From contig CATQJL010000001.1 in assembly GCA_958299035.1 (NCBI GenBank), positions 8,858,284-8,922,283 on the forward strand: DNA of 64,000 nt. Direction: 5' to 3'. The notes under the pieces are model-generated. The model saw nothing but the letters and a program-made list of their open reading frames with translations, was not told where the DNA came from and did not search any database. Below, piece after piece: positions 12,040 to 21,571 of this stretch. The position numbers and the translations under genes were made by a program. How positions within the stretch are numbered: the stretch's first letter is position 1; the number at the start of each line of letters is the position of its first letter. The DNA is from Cylicocyclus nassatus (Eukaryota > Nematoda > Chromadorea > Rhabditida > Strongylidae).

Positions 12040-15000
12040 ATGGCACTTCTACAATTCCACAAAGCTCCTATCGTGTCTAGCGCTAACAGTCTCAAAAACT
12101 TAGTTGCTAACTATAAGGAGTACACAACAAAAACCAGTTATCCCAGTTTTGATGAGGAAAACTACGAGAAATGTAAAGATACTATTTCTCTTTTGCAAAG
12201 CGGCATCAGACAGCTTAGAGAGGGCAGAGAAAATCTACAAAACCTATTCAACGAAATTAGGGATGAGTACAAAAATTGCAAGAGCAGGTCCGACAGAAAA
12301 GACCTGATGGTTGAAATCGAGCAAATTCAGGAGGAATCACAATTGCTAGTGGCCCTAGCCGAATCAACCGACCTAATATTCATGCTGACGGCCCGATTGG
12401 ACGAAAATAAGTGCATAAAAGATAAAATGGACATCAAACTCGGGCACGTCAGTCAAAATTCAAGAAAAGAAAACAACGTTATGGAGGAAATAGAAACTCT
12501 AACGATTGAAAATGAAAATTCTGAACAAAATGGAACGAGTAATGAAGGTGAAACGGACAACTCACCCGCGGCTCCTCCTAATTCAGTGGCCTCTGAGATT
12601 TTCTATCCAGAGCCAAGCCGCTACCGGTCGATTAGACCACCTCAAGCAACGTTGCCTAAATTCAGTGGTAAACCAGAGGAGTTTCCAGAGTACTGGGCGG
12701 CCTTCGAAACGCTAGTACACAAATGCAACGAAATATCCGTAGCGGAGAAAATCATACATCTCAAGGAAAGCCTTAAAGGCAGAGCTCAAATTGCCATAAA
12801 AGGCATAAATCCCGTTCCAGAAAATTACAACTGGATCATTGAAACTCTAAAGCAGAATTACTGCAATCAGCCGACCAATAGGTCACAAATCGTGCAAAAA
12901 TTGGTGAATTTGCAACCCGCTAACACTACTGGTGACAGCTGCTCATCAACCCTCGACGAGATTCAAGTTCTCGTCAACCAAATGATTTCCACAGGGTACA
13001 AAGTAACAGATACTTATGACCCAATGTGGTACGAAACAATTTTGGCAAAGTTCCCACAAGACGTCGTAAAGCCTGTTCTCGTATCTGGCCAAATGGTTGA
13101 CAAACAAACAATCGGGTCACTTCTGGCGCAATTAAAGAAAGAGATTGCCGCCAAGTGTTTTGTAGAGAACAGACTCGGCCATACGGTAAACAACAGGGCC
13201 GGCATGCCAAAGCAAAAGTTTATCAATCAGCGAACTTACTCCAACGATAAGTGCATACTCTGCCACAAAAACAATCACTCGGCGATATCATGCAGGACGA
13301 TTACCGATCAAACTACGCGCCGAAAAATGCTAAAAGACGAAAATCGGTGTTGGAAATGTTACTCATCTGGACATAGCAGTTTCGACTGTCACAAATCCGA
13401 CTGCCCCATATGCGGCCAAAAACATCATTCCAGCCTCTGTTTGAGAAGGGAAACTCAACAAAAACCCCAAAATCACTCAAACTGGAATGGTAATCGCCGA
13501 AATATAGGCCAAAATAACCCAAGACCACCATATCAACAGAATCGTAATCAACGGTTTCCAACAAATCAAGCCGAAACAAATAGAATGGCTTATAATAACA
13601 CGCACACAGATACAAAAAACTCACAACATGCGGAGTTGAGTACTAGTGCGTCACAACTTGTTCTCATGACTGCTGAAGGTAACATATGGAACCATAAAAA
13701 GCAAGAATACGAGAAAGTACTGTTTTTCTTCGATTCTGGAGCTCAAAAAACAGTGATTGAGGAAGGTTTGGCGGATCGCTTAGAACTTCCAAAACAAACG
13801 ACCGAAATTTGCACAATGTCGGGAATCGGAGGCCATATAGAATGCTTCAAAAGCCACATTGTAAATGTTAGAGTTAGTACCGCGTTTGGCGAAGAGCTCA
13901 ACATCAAAATCCAGACAAAACCAGTTATAACAAATGGGTTTCCTAGCGTCAATTTGAGCTCGCAGGATATCGCATTTTTGAAAGAAAACAGCATTTGTCT
14001 AGCTAATTCCAAACTTAGAGGAGAACTTCAAATTCCACACATTTTAGTGGGATTGGATTACTACCACGAGCTAGTGACAGGTCCAATCAACTCAATAAAA
14101 ACGCCAACAGGTTTACAAATAACCAAAACAGTTTTTGGACCCACAGTTTACGGAAAAGGTCTCATAAACGCTACAAATGGCAAAAGTGATGTATGCTACG
14201 GACTTACAGCACTACACGAAAACAGTGAGCAGGAAATCCTGCGAAAAATGTTCGAATTAGACGGACTTGGAATTTCGTCGCAAGAATGCCAAAAGGACGA
14301 CAAAGTTTACAAGTACCTCGAAGATTACTCCACGAAAATCAGTTACGAAAATGGTCGAATAACTGCACCTTTTCCACTGAAAGACAATATTGTTCAACTG
14401 GAGGATAATTACACGGTGGCAATCCGCCGCCTGGAGTCACTTCAAAAAACTCTGCAATCAAACCGTGAACAATGTCACTGGTACCGTAAAATCATCAAAA
14501 ATTACGAAAAAGATGGTATTATCGAACCATTTTTCGAAGCCGAACAAAATGCGGTTGGCACCTACTATATGCCTCATTCCGGCGTATGGAAAGCACACAA
14601 AAAGACGCCTTTGCGGATAGTTTTTGACGCTTCTTCACATCGTAAAGAGAAACCTTCATTAAACGACGTGATACATAAAGGCGAATCATTTGTCAACAAA
14701 ATCCATGATGTTTTGTTAAGTTCTCGCTGCAGCAAAATCATTTTAATGTGTGATATAGAGGCTGCATTCACGCAAATCCACCTAGTGAATTCAAACAAAG
14801 ATCTCTGCAGGTTTTTGTGGCTAAAAAACGTCAATTTTCCACCAACAAAGGAAAATTTGCTATACTACAGGTTCAAAAGGCTGCCCTTTGGGGTCACAGC
14901 ATCTCCGAGTATATTGAACATGTGTTTATCATCATACTTGGCTTCCCAAAACACAGAAATTGCAACAGAAATAGCCAAAAATCTGTATGTAGACAACATT

Positions 15001-18000
15001 ATGATGTCAGCGGACACGGTTGAAGAAGCCATGCAAAAATACTACGAGTCTAAAGAACTATTTGCAAAAATAGGCATGAATTTGCGTGAATACATGTCAA
15101 ATTCAAAAGAAGTAAATGCCCTAATACCGGAATGTGACAGACTAGAACACAACTCCATGAAAATTTTGGGTGTTAACTACGATTCTGTATCTGACAAATA
15201 CTCTGTGAGTACAAATTTCACACACATGATCAAACTAACGAAAAAGGACATCGTTAGCCAAATAAACGCGGTTTTCGACCCAATTGGTCTAGCAGGACCA
15301 TTACTAGTCAAACAAAAATCATTAATGAGAGAAGTTTTTGAAAGTGGTGTGGATTGGAAAACCACACTAGACCCATCAATATGTCGAAAATGGAATAAAC
15401 TGATCGATGAGGTGACCTCTACATCGATCTCGATCCCTCGCTACTTCTCTCACATCACGAGAGGCGCGAAGATGCGCCTCTGGGCATTTGCCGATGCTAG
15501 TATGGCTGCGATCGCAACATGCACCTACCTCCAGTGTCCAGCAGCTGGCACCATTTCCACACTGATTAGTGGAAAAACAAAACTTACACCCAAGAAAAAC
15601 CGGCAAACAATCCCAAGATTAGAACTCGTTGGAGTTTTAATGGCTGTTCGCCTTTGCAAAACCGTAGTAACAAATTTACGCGGCATTATCGCCGAAATTT
15701 CGGTAGTTACCGACAGCGAAATAGCCTTGTGGTGGATAAAATCAACAAAAAAGGCACCAGTATTCGTCTCCAATCAACGTGAACGAATAAATTCCATCAA
15801 AACCCAATTTGCAGAAGATGGCATTTCTCTTAATTTCTTCCATGTCGATACGGCACATAATCCCGCTGACGCTGGCACTCGAGGCCTAACACGTCAAGAA
15901 ATCGATAATCACGATTGGGTTTATGGACCACGTTGGCTGGAGGAGAACTCAACAGCATGGCCACTAAAATCGATCGATACGATCAAAGAAGTCATTCCTA
16001 CTGAGAGCAACGTAGAAGCGATTTATTCTACAACAAACATCTCTACAAGTATAGAGAGAACTACACAGGAAAACTTTATTGATTTATCTCGATACTCAAA
16101 GTTTGACATGGCTGTACGTGTTCTCGCCACAGTAGCAAAAATTGCAAAAAAATGGGCTTTGAGTACCAATACCAATCGTCATACGACGATAAACCTTGCA
16201 AAAATTTCAAATTTCGATCAAAATGACGAAATCACGCCATCTGATATCGAACTCTCCGAAGAATTTCTTATTCTCCACGAGCAAAAACGTGAAAAATTGC
16301 AAGAATTGCAGAAGAGATTTCGTGACAAGAAGCTTGTTCGAGACCAGAAAGGTGTAATTCGTCACGAATCACGACTGCAAAATTCACACTTGCCATATGA
16401 TACAAAATCACCTATCTATATCCCCACAGATTCCGAATTAGTGCGGTTAATACTGGTAAAAATCCATACTCAGAACGCACACTGTGGGAAAGACCACACA
16501 GTCGCGCTAACTCGCCAGAGATTCTGGATTCCGCGAGTAAATTCCGCGTTCAAAAAGTACTTGAAGAATTGCACAGTATGCAAAAAATATCAAGGTCTCC
16601 CGCTTGGAGCTCCGATAATGCCATCACTCCCTGCAGACCGTGTTATAATCACAAAACCATTCGAAAATACTGGATGTGATTATATGGGTCCATTCACTTC
16701 AAAAACTGAACAGAAAATGTACGTATGTTTGTACACGTGCCTCACAACACGCGCGGTACATCTTGAAGTTGTCGAAAATTTGACCACAGGAGCGTTTCTG
16801 GACAGCTTCACCAGATTTATCTCGCGCCGAGGTGTTCCAAAACTCATGCGAAGTGATTGCGGAACGAATTTTAAGAACGGTGAACGCTTAATCGACGCAT
16901 TATTTGAAAAAGATGCGATTACGGGCTCTTCTGTGATGTCCTACTGCGCAAGCGAAAGAATCAGATGGATATTCAATCCACCAGCATCACCCTGGATGGG
17001 TGGCGTATGGGAAAGACTCGTTGGTTCAGTCAAAAAAGCACTGAACAAGTCGATAGGCCGACGAAAATTGAGTTTCCCACAAATGTGCACAATTATCGCA
17101 AAAATAGAAGCAATTTTGAACACCAGACCTCTAACAAAATGCGATCCGGACGACATCAGTAAAATTCCGCTACGTCCCGTTAACTTTCTGCAAGGAAATG
17201 TGAGATTTTCACTGCCAGACGGAATTTCGAGCAACGATATTGATCCAGATTACGATCCAACGGTCATACAAACCGAAAAACAAGCGCTGGAAGCAGTGAA
17301 ATTCTCAGAAAACATTGCAGACAAGTTTTGGGAAACTTGGAAGTCACAGTATCTCATTTCACTTCGAGAGATACAAAAAATCAATTACAAACAACCAAGA
17401 CATCTGCAGAGAACCAACCCCGAAGTTGGAGAGATCGTTATTATCGAACAAGATCTCATGCCACGAGGAAACTGGCCCTATGGTAAAATAGTAGAGATTC
17501 TAACATCGTCAGATGGGCACGTTAGAACGGCAAAAATGCTTATGCCCAACAAAAGAATCATACAAAGGCCATTAAACAAGATATTTCCTTTGGAAATCAG
17601 AAGTTTCGACGAAAAACAAACCGAAAACGATAACTTCGTCACTGAAAATTCACCAGAAATCGATAAATCACAAGAAGAAACAGACTCAAACAAGTCTCAA
17701 CTTGTTAACGACCACCCAAGCACAAAAGAGGTGTCAGCTAATACAGAAACACGTCAAAACTTGAAACGTGCATCAAAAACACGAGCTTACGAAGTGATAA
17801 GAAACTTTGAAAGAAGCTTGGAAAATCCACATATTATCAAATCAACGTCAACGCTACTCATGTTGACAATATTCTGCCTAATATCATCTACCTCAGCACA
17901 AACGCATTCGCACATAATTTGCGAAGGCGGCAAGGTCAACATAATACCAACGCGAACTCATTTTCGACTTTGTTTCGATCAAGAGTGCAAAAATTATCAC

Positions 18001-19944
18001 AATGGAACAAATCTCACGTTTGCTCTACCAATTTCACCGCATCATGCGAAAGTGCAAGTGCGCATCCATAGTTTAGAGGTCAATGAAACATTTGAAGAAA
18101 AGAAATTCTGTGATTCTCCGCATTTCTGCGACCATCACACCTTCTTATCCAAAAGTCTCCTTGGAAATCCTCACTGCTGGCCAGCTGGCGCCATTGCCAC
18201 AGCAGCAATATTGATTTATCTGATTGCATTGACCGTAATTATACTCATCTGCACTATATCGATATTGAAAAGATTTCCAAAGAATCAGAACAGGAAAAAC
18301 CAGAAAAACACCCCACAGATACAAAGAATCCTATCGGTAAACGATTTTCAACTAGCCCCCTTGCCATCAAGGATAGTCTGCTTATCTATACTACTTTGTG
18401 CACTCTTTTCTAGCGCAGATACCTGCCAAAACGGCTATACGAGGCACAATGCTGAGCTCGTTTGCAAAGAAAATGCGTTTTGTCAATTACAATACAACAG
18501 AGAATTGTACTTCAATAAGCTGCAAACGGAACTGTGCATAGAAATTTTTCATGCTAATAAAACGATCGGAACCGCTAAAGTTACAAAAAAGTCAGTACAT
18601 TTCAAATGTTCAAAAACGACAGAAAGTTTCACAAAACTAACGACAACAGAAATGTACCGCATAAAACGATGCTCCCAAGCTGGATCATGTTCGGTGGAAA
18701 CATGTGAATCCATGAAAGCACACTACAATATTCCTGAACTCCGTGTATATTCCAGATATCCAGGTTATTCTGGATGTTATAGTAGTTGCGGTGGAATACT
18801 ATGCGGTTGCTTCTTGGCACAGCCGGCTTGCACATTCTACAGAGTAATCCAAAAACCAACGAGTAAAACTGTCTACGAGATTGTTCGGTGCACACACTGG
18901 AGCCCATCGGTAACTATTACCATTGAATTGAACATTTTTGGCAATGAAAGCTCACATACACAAACTTTTACACCTTATGTAACAACCACAGCACAAATGT
19001 TCAATGTCACGGTAATTTCCATACAAAAACCATCCGAATTGTTCGCAGCCAAAAGATTTGCGCTCTCAAACGACAATTCGTTTTTCTTACCGGACACTTT
19101 CCGAACTCCTGTGGAGTGCAGTAGCTATGAACAAGCAAAAAATCGCTTCGGAAGTTGTCTGACTACGCTACGATGCGAATGCAGTAATTCAGCAAGCAAT
19201 TGTGTTTGTCCACATCACATGTCACCACTTTTACGTAACGAAAGCGACTTCGTTATGCCTGTGGAAACGCCGTTTGCGAAGTTACATACAAATGTTGACG
19301 AAATCATAGCGACTACAAACGAAGAAGAGGTGATACTGCGATTGCAATCTCAAATCTTGCAAGATTCCGCAAGGTTAATGAGCAATCAGCACTGCATTGT
19401 GCATGCCTCAAACATTACAGGGTGCTATAATTGCAAACATGGCGCAAAGGTGTCAATAAATTGTGTATCGCCATCAAAAATTGCGGTTACAGCAATATGC
19501 AACACACAGCAATTCACTTTCATCTGCAGCGAAAACAGTGACTCTACAGAAGTACTGCTAAACTTCGACAAATCAATAGTAAACGAAACTTGCAACGTTT
19601 ACTGTAGTGATCAGGTGACAAGATTTGACCTACGCGGCAACTTACATTACCTCATACATCTACCAAACTTTTCAATATTTGACCAAAACTCGCATAGTGT
19701 CGCGCTAAAGCACCAATGGTTCACAGACATAAGCATTCCGGACTTTACTCCGCTGCTCAATGTGGTTAAAAAACATTGGAAAATCGCCCTTGCAGCATTA
19801 GGTACTACGTTAGCTATAACAGCACTCACCTACTTCGCAGGGCCGATAGTTCTGTTATACATAGTAAAAACTGCATGGTGGTTCCTTACCACCACTATAA
19901 ATGTGATATCCAACATACTGAGAAAAATAGTGTGCGCAAAGTAA
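12040..19944 (+). CDS. BEL/Pao gag-pol-env polyprotein, 2634 aa, uninterrupted
   Basis: One open frame covers the functions of a retrovirus-like element. Gag: an N-terminal charged helical stretch (about 40-130), a DUF1759-like segment (about 205-330) and three zinc knuckles starting near residues 405, 437 and 455. Aspartic protease: FDSGAQ at 564-569. Reverse transcriptase: MCDIEAAF with Asp 905, and YVDN at 983-986. RNase H: Asp 1152, Glu 1195, Asp 1225, Asp 1277. Integrase: HHCC finger (His 1476 to Cys 1511), then Asp 1547, Asp 1606 and Glu 1658, and a DUF5641-like tail near 1810-1855. Envelope-like part: hydrophobic segment 1935-1956 ending SSTSA, membrane segment 2050-2077, second signal-like segment about 2111-2126, and a Cys-rich ectodomain with a CYSSCGG...CGCF...FYR pattern (2246-2267) resembling phlebovirus G2/Gc. 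A terminal membrane segment lies near 2579-2620. The start is the first in-frame ATG after the 251-bp leader. No stop or frameshift is seen. Confidence 0.95.
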   Translation: MALLQFHKAPIVSSANSLKNLVANYKEYTTKTSYPSFDEENYEKCKDTISLLQSGIRQLREGRENLQNLFNEIRDEYKNCKSRSDRKDLMVEIEQIQEESQLLVALAESTDLIFMLTARLDENKCIKDKMDIKLGHVSQNSRKENNVMEEIETLTIENENSEQNGTSNEGETDNSPAAPPNSVASEIFYPEPSRYRSIRPPQATLPKFSGKPEEFPEYWAAFETLVHKCNEISVAEKIIHLKESLKGRAQIAIKGINPVPENYNWIIETLKQNYCNQPTNRSQIVQKLVNLQPANTTGDSCSSTLDEIQVLVNQMISTGYKVTDTYDPMWYETILAKFPQDVVKPVLVSGQMVDKQTIGSLLAQLKKEIAAKCFVENRLGHTVNNRAGMPKQKFINQRTYSNDKCILCHKNNHSAISCRTITDQTTRRKMLKDENRCWKCYSSGHSSFDCHKSDCPICGQKHHSSLCLRRETQQKPQNHSNWNGNRRNIGQNNPRPPYQQNRNQRFPTNQAETNRMAYNNTHTDTKNSQHAELSTSASQLVLMTAEGNIWNHKKQEYEKVLFFFDSGAQKTVIEEGLADRLELPKQTTEICTMSGIGGHIECFKSHIVNVRVSTAFGEELNIKIQTKPVITNGFPSVNLSSQDIAFLKENSICLANSKLRGELQIPHILVGLDYYHELVTGPINSIKTPTGLQITKTVFGPTVYGKGLINATNGKSDVCYGLTALHENSEQEILRKMFELDGLGISSQECQKDDKVYKYLEDYSTKISYENGRITAPFPLKDNIVQLEDNYTVAIRRLESLQKTLQSNREQCHWYRKIIKNYEKDGIIEPFFEAEQNAVGTYYMPHSGVWKAHKKTPLRIVFDASSHRKEKPSLNDVIHKGESFVNKIHDVLLSSRCSKIILMCDIEAAFTQIHLVNSNKDLCRFLWLKNVNFPPTKENLLYYRFKRLPFGVTASPSILNMCLSSYLASQNTEIATEIAKNLYVDNIMMSADTVEEAMQKYYESKELFAKIGMNLREYMSNSKEVNALIPECDRLEHNSMKILGVNYDSVSDKYSVSTNFTHMIKLTKKDIVSQINAVFDPIGLAGPLLVKQKSLMREVFESGVDWKTTLDPSICRKWNKLIDEVTSTSISIPRYFSHITRGAKMRLWAFADASMAAIATCTYLQCPAAGTISTLISGKTKLTPKKNRQTIPRLELVGVLMAVRLCKTVVTNLRGIIAEISVVTDSEIALWWIKSTKKAPVFVSNQRERINSIKTQFAEDGISLNFFHVDTAHNPADAGTRGLTRQEIDNHDWVYGPRWLEENSTAWPLKSIDTIKEVIPTESNVEAIYSTTNISTSIERTTQENFIDLSRYSKFDMAVRVLATVAKIAKKWALSTNTNRHTTINLAKISNFDQNDEITPSDIELSEEFLILHEQKREKLQELQKRFRDKKLVRDQKGVIRHESRLQNSHLPYDTKSPIYIPTDSELVRLILVKIHTQNAHCGKDHTVALTRQRFWIPRVNSAFKKYLKNCTVCKKYQGLPLGAPIMPSLPADRVIITKPFENTGCDYMGPFTSKTEQKMYVCLYTCLTTRAVHLEVVENLTTGAFLDSFTRFISRRGVPKLMRSDCGTNFKNGERLIDALFEKDAITGSSVMSYCASERIRWIFNPPASPWMGGVWERLVGSVKKALNKSIGRRKLSFPQMCTIIAKIEAILNTRPLTKCDPDDISKIPLRPVNFLQGNVRFSLPDGISSNDIDPDYDPTVIQTEKQALEAVKFSENIADKFWETWKSQYLISLREIQKINYKQPRHLQRTNPEVGEIVIIEQDLMPRGNWPYGKIVEILTSSDGHVRTAKMLMPNKRIIQRPLNKIFPLEIRSFDEKQTENDNFVTENSPEIDKSQEETDSNKSQLVNDHPSTKEVSANTETRQNLKRASKTRAYEVIRNFERSLENPHIIKSTSTLLMLTIFCLISSTSAQTHSHIICEGGKVNIIPTRTHFRLCFDQECKNYHNGTNLTFALPISPHHAKVQVRIHSLEVNETFEEKKFCDSPHFCDHHTFLSKSLLGNPHCWPAGAIATAAILIYLIALTVIILICTISILKRFPKNQNRKNQKNTPQIQRILSVNDFQLAPLPSRIVCLSILLCALFSSADTCQNGYTRHNAELVCKENAFCQLQYNRELYFNKLQTELCIEIFHANKTIGTAKVTKKSVHFKCSKTTESFTKLTTTEMYRIKRCSQAGSCSVETCESMKAHYNIPELRVYSRYPGYSGCYSSCGGILCGCFLAQPACTFYRVIQKPTSKTVYEIVRCTHWSPSVTITIELNIFGNESSHTQTFTPYVTTTAQMFNVTVISIQKPSELFAAKRFALSNDNSFFLPDTFRTPVECSSYEQAKNRFGSCLTTLRCECSNSASNCVCPHHMSPLLRNESDFVMPVETPFAKLHTNVDEIIATTNEEEVILRLQSQILQDSARLMSNQHCIVHASNITGCYNCKHGAKVSINCVSPSKIAVTAICNTQQFTFICSENSDSTEVLLNFDKSIVNETCNVYCSDQVTRFDLRGNLHYLIHLPNFSIFDQNSHSVALKHQWFTDISIPDFTPLLNVVKKHWKIALAALGTTLAITALTYFAGPIVLLYIVKTAWWFLTTTINVISNILRKIVCAK
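17845..17905 (+). other. Signal-peptide-like segment at the pol/env junction
   Basis: Within the polyprotein, after the integrase tail, a run of ~20 hydrophobic residues ends in SSTSA before QTHSH, a plausible signal-peptidase site. It marks where the envelope-like precursor begins. Because it is in frame with pol, release needs a spliced mRNA, internal initiation or proteolysis; the sequence does not show which. Confidence 0.55.
18640..18940 (+). other. Phlebovirus G2/Gc-like core of the envelope region
   Basis: Translated residues about 2200-2300 show clustered cysteines, CGG...CGCF, an aromatic FYR and a following CTHW. The pattern fits the fusion-protein core of phlebovirus-type glycoproteins. 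Published work on the nematode BEL elements Cer7 and Tas describes envelope genes of phleboviral origin. Several N-glycosylation sequons (NxS/T) surround it. Family assignment is by motif recognition, not alignment. Confidence 0.7.
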
Positions 19945-20215
19945 CGCAAAACACAAACAGAACTGTACATAGCTGTAAAAACAATAACTACTCACATAAA
20001 GGACATTCCTTATCATAAAAATACTCCACATTTGCCTTAAGCAACGTGAGGGGCCATAAGAAATGTGCTCAAAGATATGAGCACACTTCATACTCAATGA
20101 TATGCACATATTTCCCCTCTAGCCATTATGCAGAGCATGCATAACTTTTGATGACCCCATAGGCAACTTGCGGGCTCTTCAAAAAATCCTGAAGAGGCGG
20201 TCTGATACGAAACCG

Positions 20216-20223
20216 TATAAATA
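20216..20223 (+). promoter_or_regulatory. TATA-like box before the accessory ORF
   Basis: TATAAATA lies 32 bp upstream of the ATG at 20255, inside the retroelement and after the polyprotein stop. It could drive a separate short transcript of the zinc-knuckle ORF. The position is suggestive only. Confidence 0.35.
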
Positions 20224-20254
20224 CAGGGCAAAAAATGATGATATTCACCCAAGA

Positions 20255-20677
20255 ATGTCTTCAACATCCGACATCCGTGCTGCCCTGGACGAGCTCGATA
20301 CCTGCGATGTGTCGACGTTGGTGCATTTCCTGACACCCCGTCTGGACGCCATCGACAGTCGCCTGCGTCGCCTGGACGCCGTGGAAGCAGCCCTCCAGAT
20401 GCTGCTTGATCGCACTCAGCCAAAGTCGAATTGTGCATTTTGCACATTCGATGAGAACCGCGATCAACACATCTCGGGGCGGTGTACACGTTTCCCCGAC
20501 CCCGTATCCCGCACAGTCCGAGCAACCAATCTCGGACTGTGCTTGAAGTGCCTCAAGCCCGTGCATGAGGACAATTGCGATTTTACCTGCAGCGGTTGTG
20601 GCCTCGGCCACAATTCGCTGCTGTGTAATCGCAGAAGGCCTCAACCGCACGGGCAGAAGAGGCCGCGGAACAACTAA
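20255..20677 (+). CDS. Accessory CCHC zinc-knuckle protein, 140 aa
   Basis: The ORF lies between the polyprotein stop (19944) and the 3' LTR. The frame is open from 20168; I prefer the ATG at 20255, just downstream of TATAAATA. Residues about 1-50 look helical with regularly spaced Leu and Asp (LDELD, RLDAIDSRLRRLDAVEAAL). Three Cys/His clusters follow: CAFC-x8-H-x4-C, CLKC-x4-H-x3-C and CSGC-x3-H-x4-C, then a basic tail ending RPRNN. The order of three knuckles parallels those in gag, so a nucleic-acid-binding, nucleocapsid-like role is plausible. It is not a copy of the gag stretch. It may be a genuine third gene, a captured host gene, or the remnant of another element. Confidence 0.65.
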   Translation: MSSTSDIRAALDELDTCDVSTLVHFLTPRLDAIDSRLRRLDAVEAALQMLLDRTQPKSNCAFCTFDENRDQHISGRCTRFPDPVSRTVRATNLGLCLKCLKPVHEDNCDFTCSGCGLGHNSLLCNRRRPQPHGQKRPRNN

Positions 20678-20689
20678 AAAGTCGCTGCC

Positions 20690-20880
20690 GCTATCCACGC
20701 CAAGCCGCCGTCCACGCCAAGCCGCCGTCCACGTCAAGCCGCCATCCACGTCAAGCCGTCATCCACGCCAAGCCGCCCCCATCCACGCCAAGCCGCCCCC
20801 CACCACGCCAAGCAGCCGCCATCCACGTCAAGCCGTCATCCACGCCAAGCCGCCACCATCCACGCCAAGCCACCCACCAG
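20690..20880. repeat. 18-bp GC-rich minisatellite
   Basis: About ten imperfect copies of an 18-bp unit like CCACGCCAAGCCGCCATC follow the accessory ORF. A different frame (20565-20990) stays open through the array, giving a Pro/Arg/His-rich translation, so the accessory protein may once have had a repetitive tail in another frame. Confidence 0.85.
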
Positions 20881-21033
20881 CCGATCATCATGCCACCAGC
20901 CACACTGTCGAGCCGCAACGTCCCCCACGCCAACCACTTTCTACGAAGAAATCGATGGAAGATTACATATTTTGCGTGCTGTGGTTTTGACACACTATTG
21001 TATTAATTTTTGTGGTCCCCCTGCTCCCCGGAG

Positions 21034-21258
21034 TATCATCGGTGACGATGATGTCTCCTCACGGGGGGCGGGGCGCGGCCCCGCATGTTGTTTTGGTGGC
21101 TTTGGCCCCCCTTAGTTGTTACTCTACATTGGCGATAACCGCCCCAATAAACCTCTCGCTCTCAACTGTCTGTTTGCCTCGAAGAATCCACTGAACCACC
21201 AAAAAGTAAGTTTAACTCGGGTACAATTACCCAAGAGTCTCGCACAGTATACCCAATA
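21034..21258 (+). repeat. 3' LTR, intact
   Basis: 225 bp from TATCATCGGTGACG to CAGTATACCCAATA. It is identical to the split 5' copy and carries AATAAA at 21146-21151, followed by CTCTCAACTGTCTGTTTG. Confidence 0.95.
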
Positions 21259-21263
21259 CAGCC
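21259..21263 (+). repeat. Target-site duplication, right copy (CAGCC)
   Basis: CAGCC directly after the 3' LTR matches 11103-11107. It fixes both ends of the retroelement to the base. Confidence 0.9.
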
Positions 21264-21548
21264 TTCACACATGCACCCCTGTGCCAAATGGTAGCCGCTT
21301 AGCTCAATGTTGAAAAATGTTCGCTCCGCCCGGGACCCATAGTGCAAGCAAATCCCTCGCTGACATAATGGCTTCTGGCCTCTCCTCTCGCCATCATTGA
21401 GCGCCCTTATATTTTCGCATTCCTTTTTCTGGATTCCTTCAGCAACTGGACCCTCCGTCACGCTGGGGTTAAGGATAGGAGGGACGCAGAAAACTCTGCC
21501 GTCGCGCTTGGAAGGATCGAGTGTATATTATAGTAAGGATACGGTCTA

Positions 21549-21571
21549 NNNNNNNNNNNNNNNNNNNNNNN
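21549..21571. other. Assembly gap (23 Ns)
   Basis: A run of 23 N, five bases before the Tc5-like foldback's TTA duplication. Its true length is unknown. Confidence 0.99.

Larger units (their letters stand above)
11108..21258 (+). mobile_element. Complete BEL/Pao LTR retrotransposon with envelope-like region
   Basis: The element is bounded by 225-bp LTRs (3' copy 21034-21258; 5' copy 11108-11788 split by a MITE) and flanked by a 5-bp direct duplication CAGCC at 11103-11107 and 21259-21263. The LTRs look identical base for base once the MITE is removed, implying recent insertion. The interior holds one 2634-codon ORF with gag, protease, reverse transcriptase, RNase H, integrase and envelope-like segments in BEL/Pao order, then a second zinc-knuckle ORF and an 18-bp minisatellite. 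LTR termini are TAT...ATA rather than TG...CA. No clear polypurine tract precedes the 3' LTR. Classification rests on integrase following RNase H, the DUF1759/DUF1758-type gag-protease sequences and the envelope type. Confidence 0.95.
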
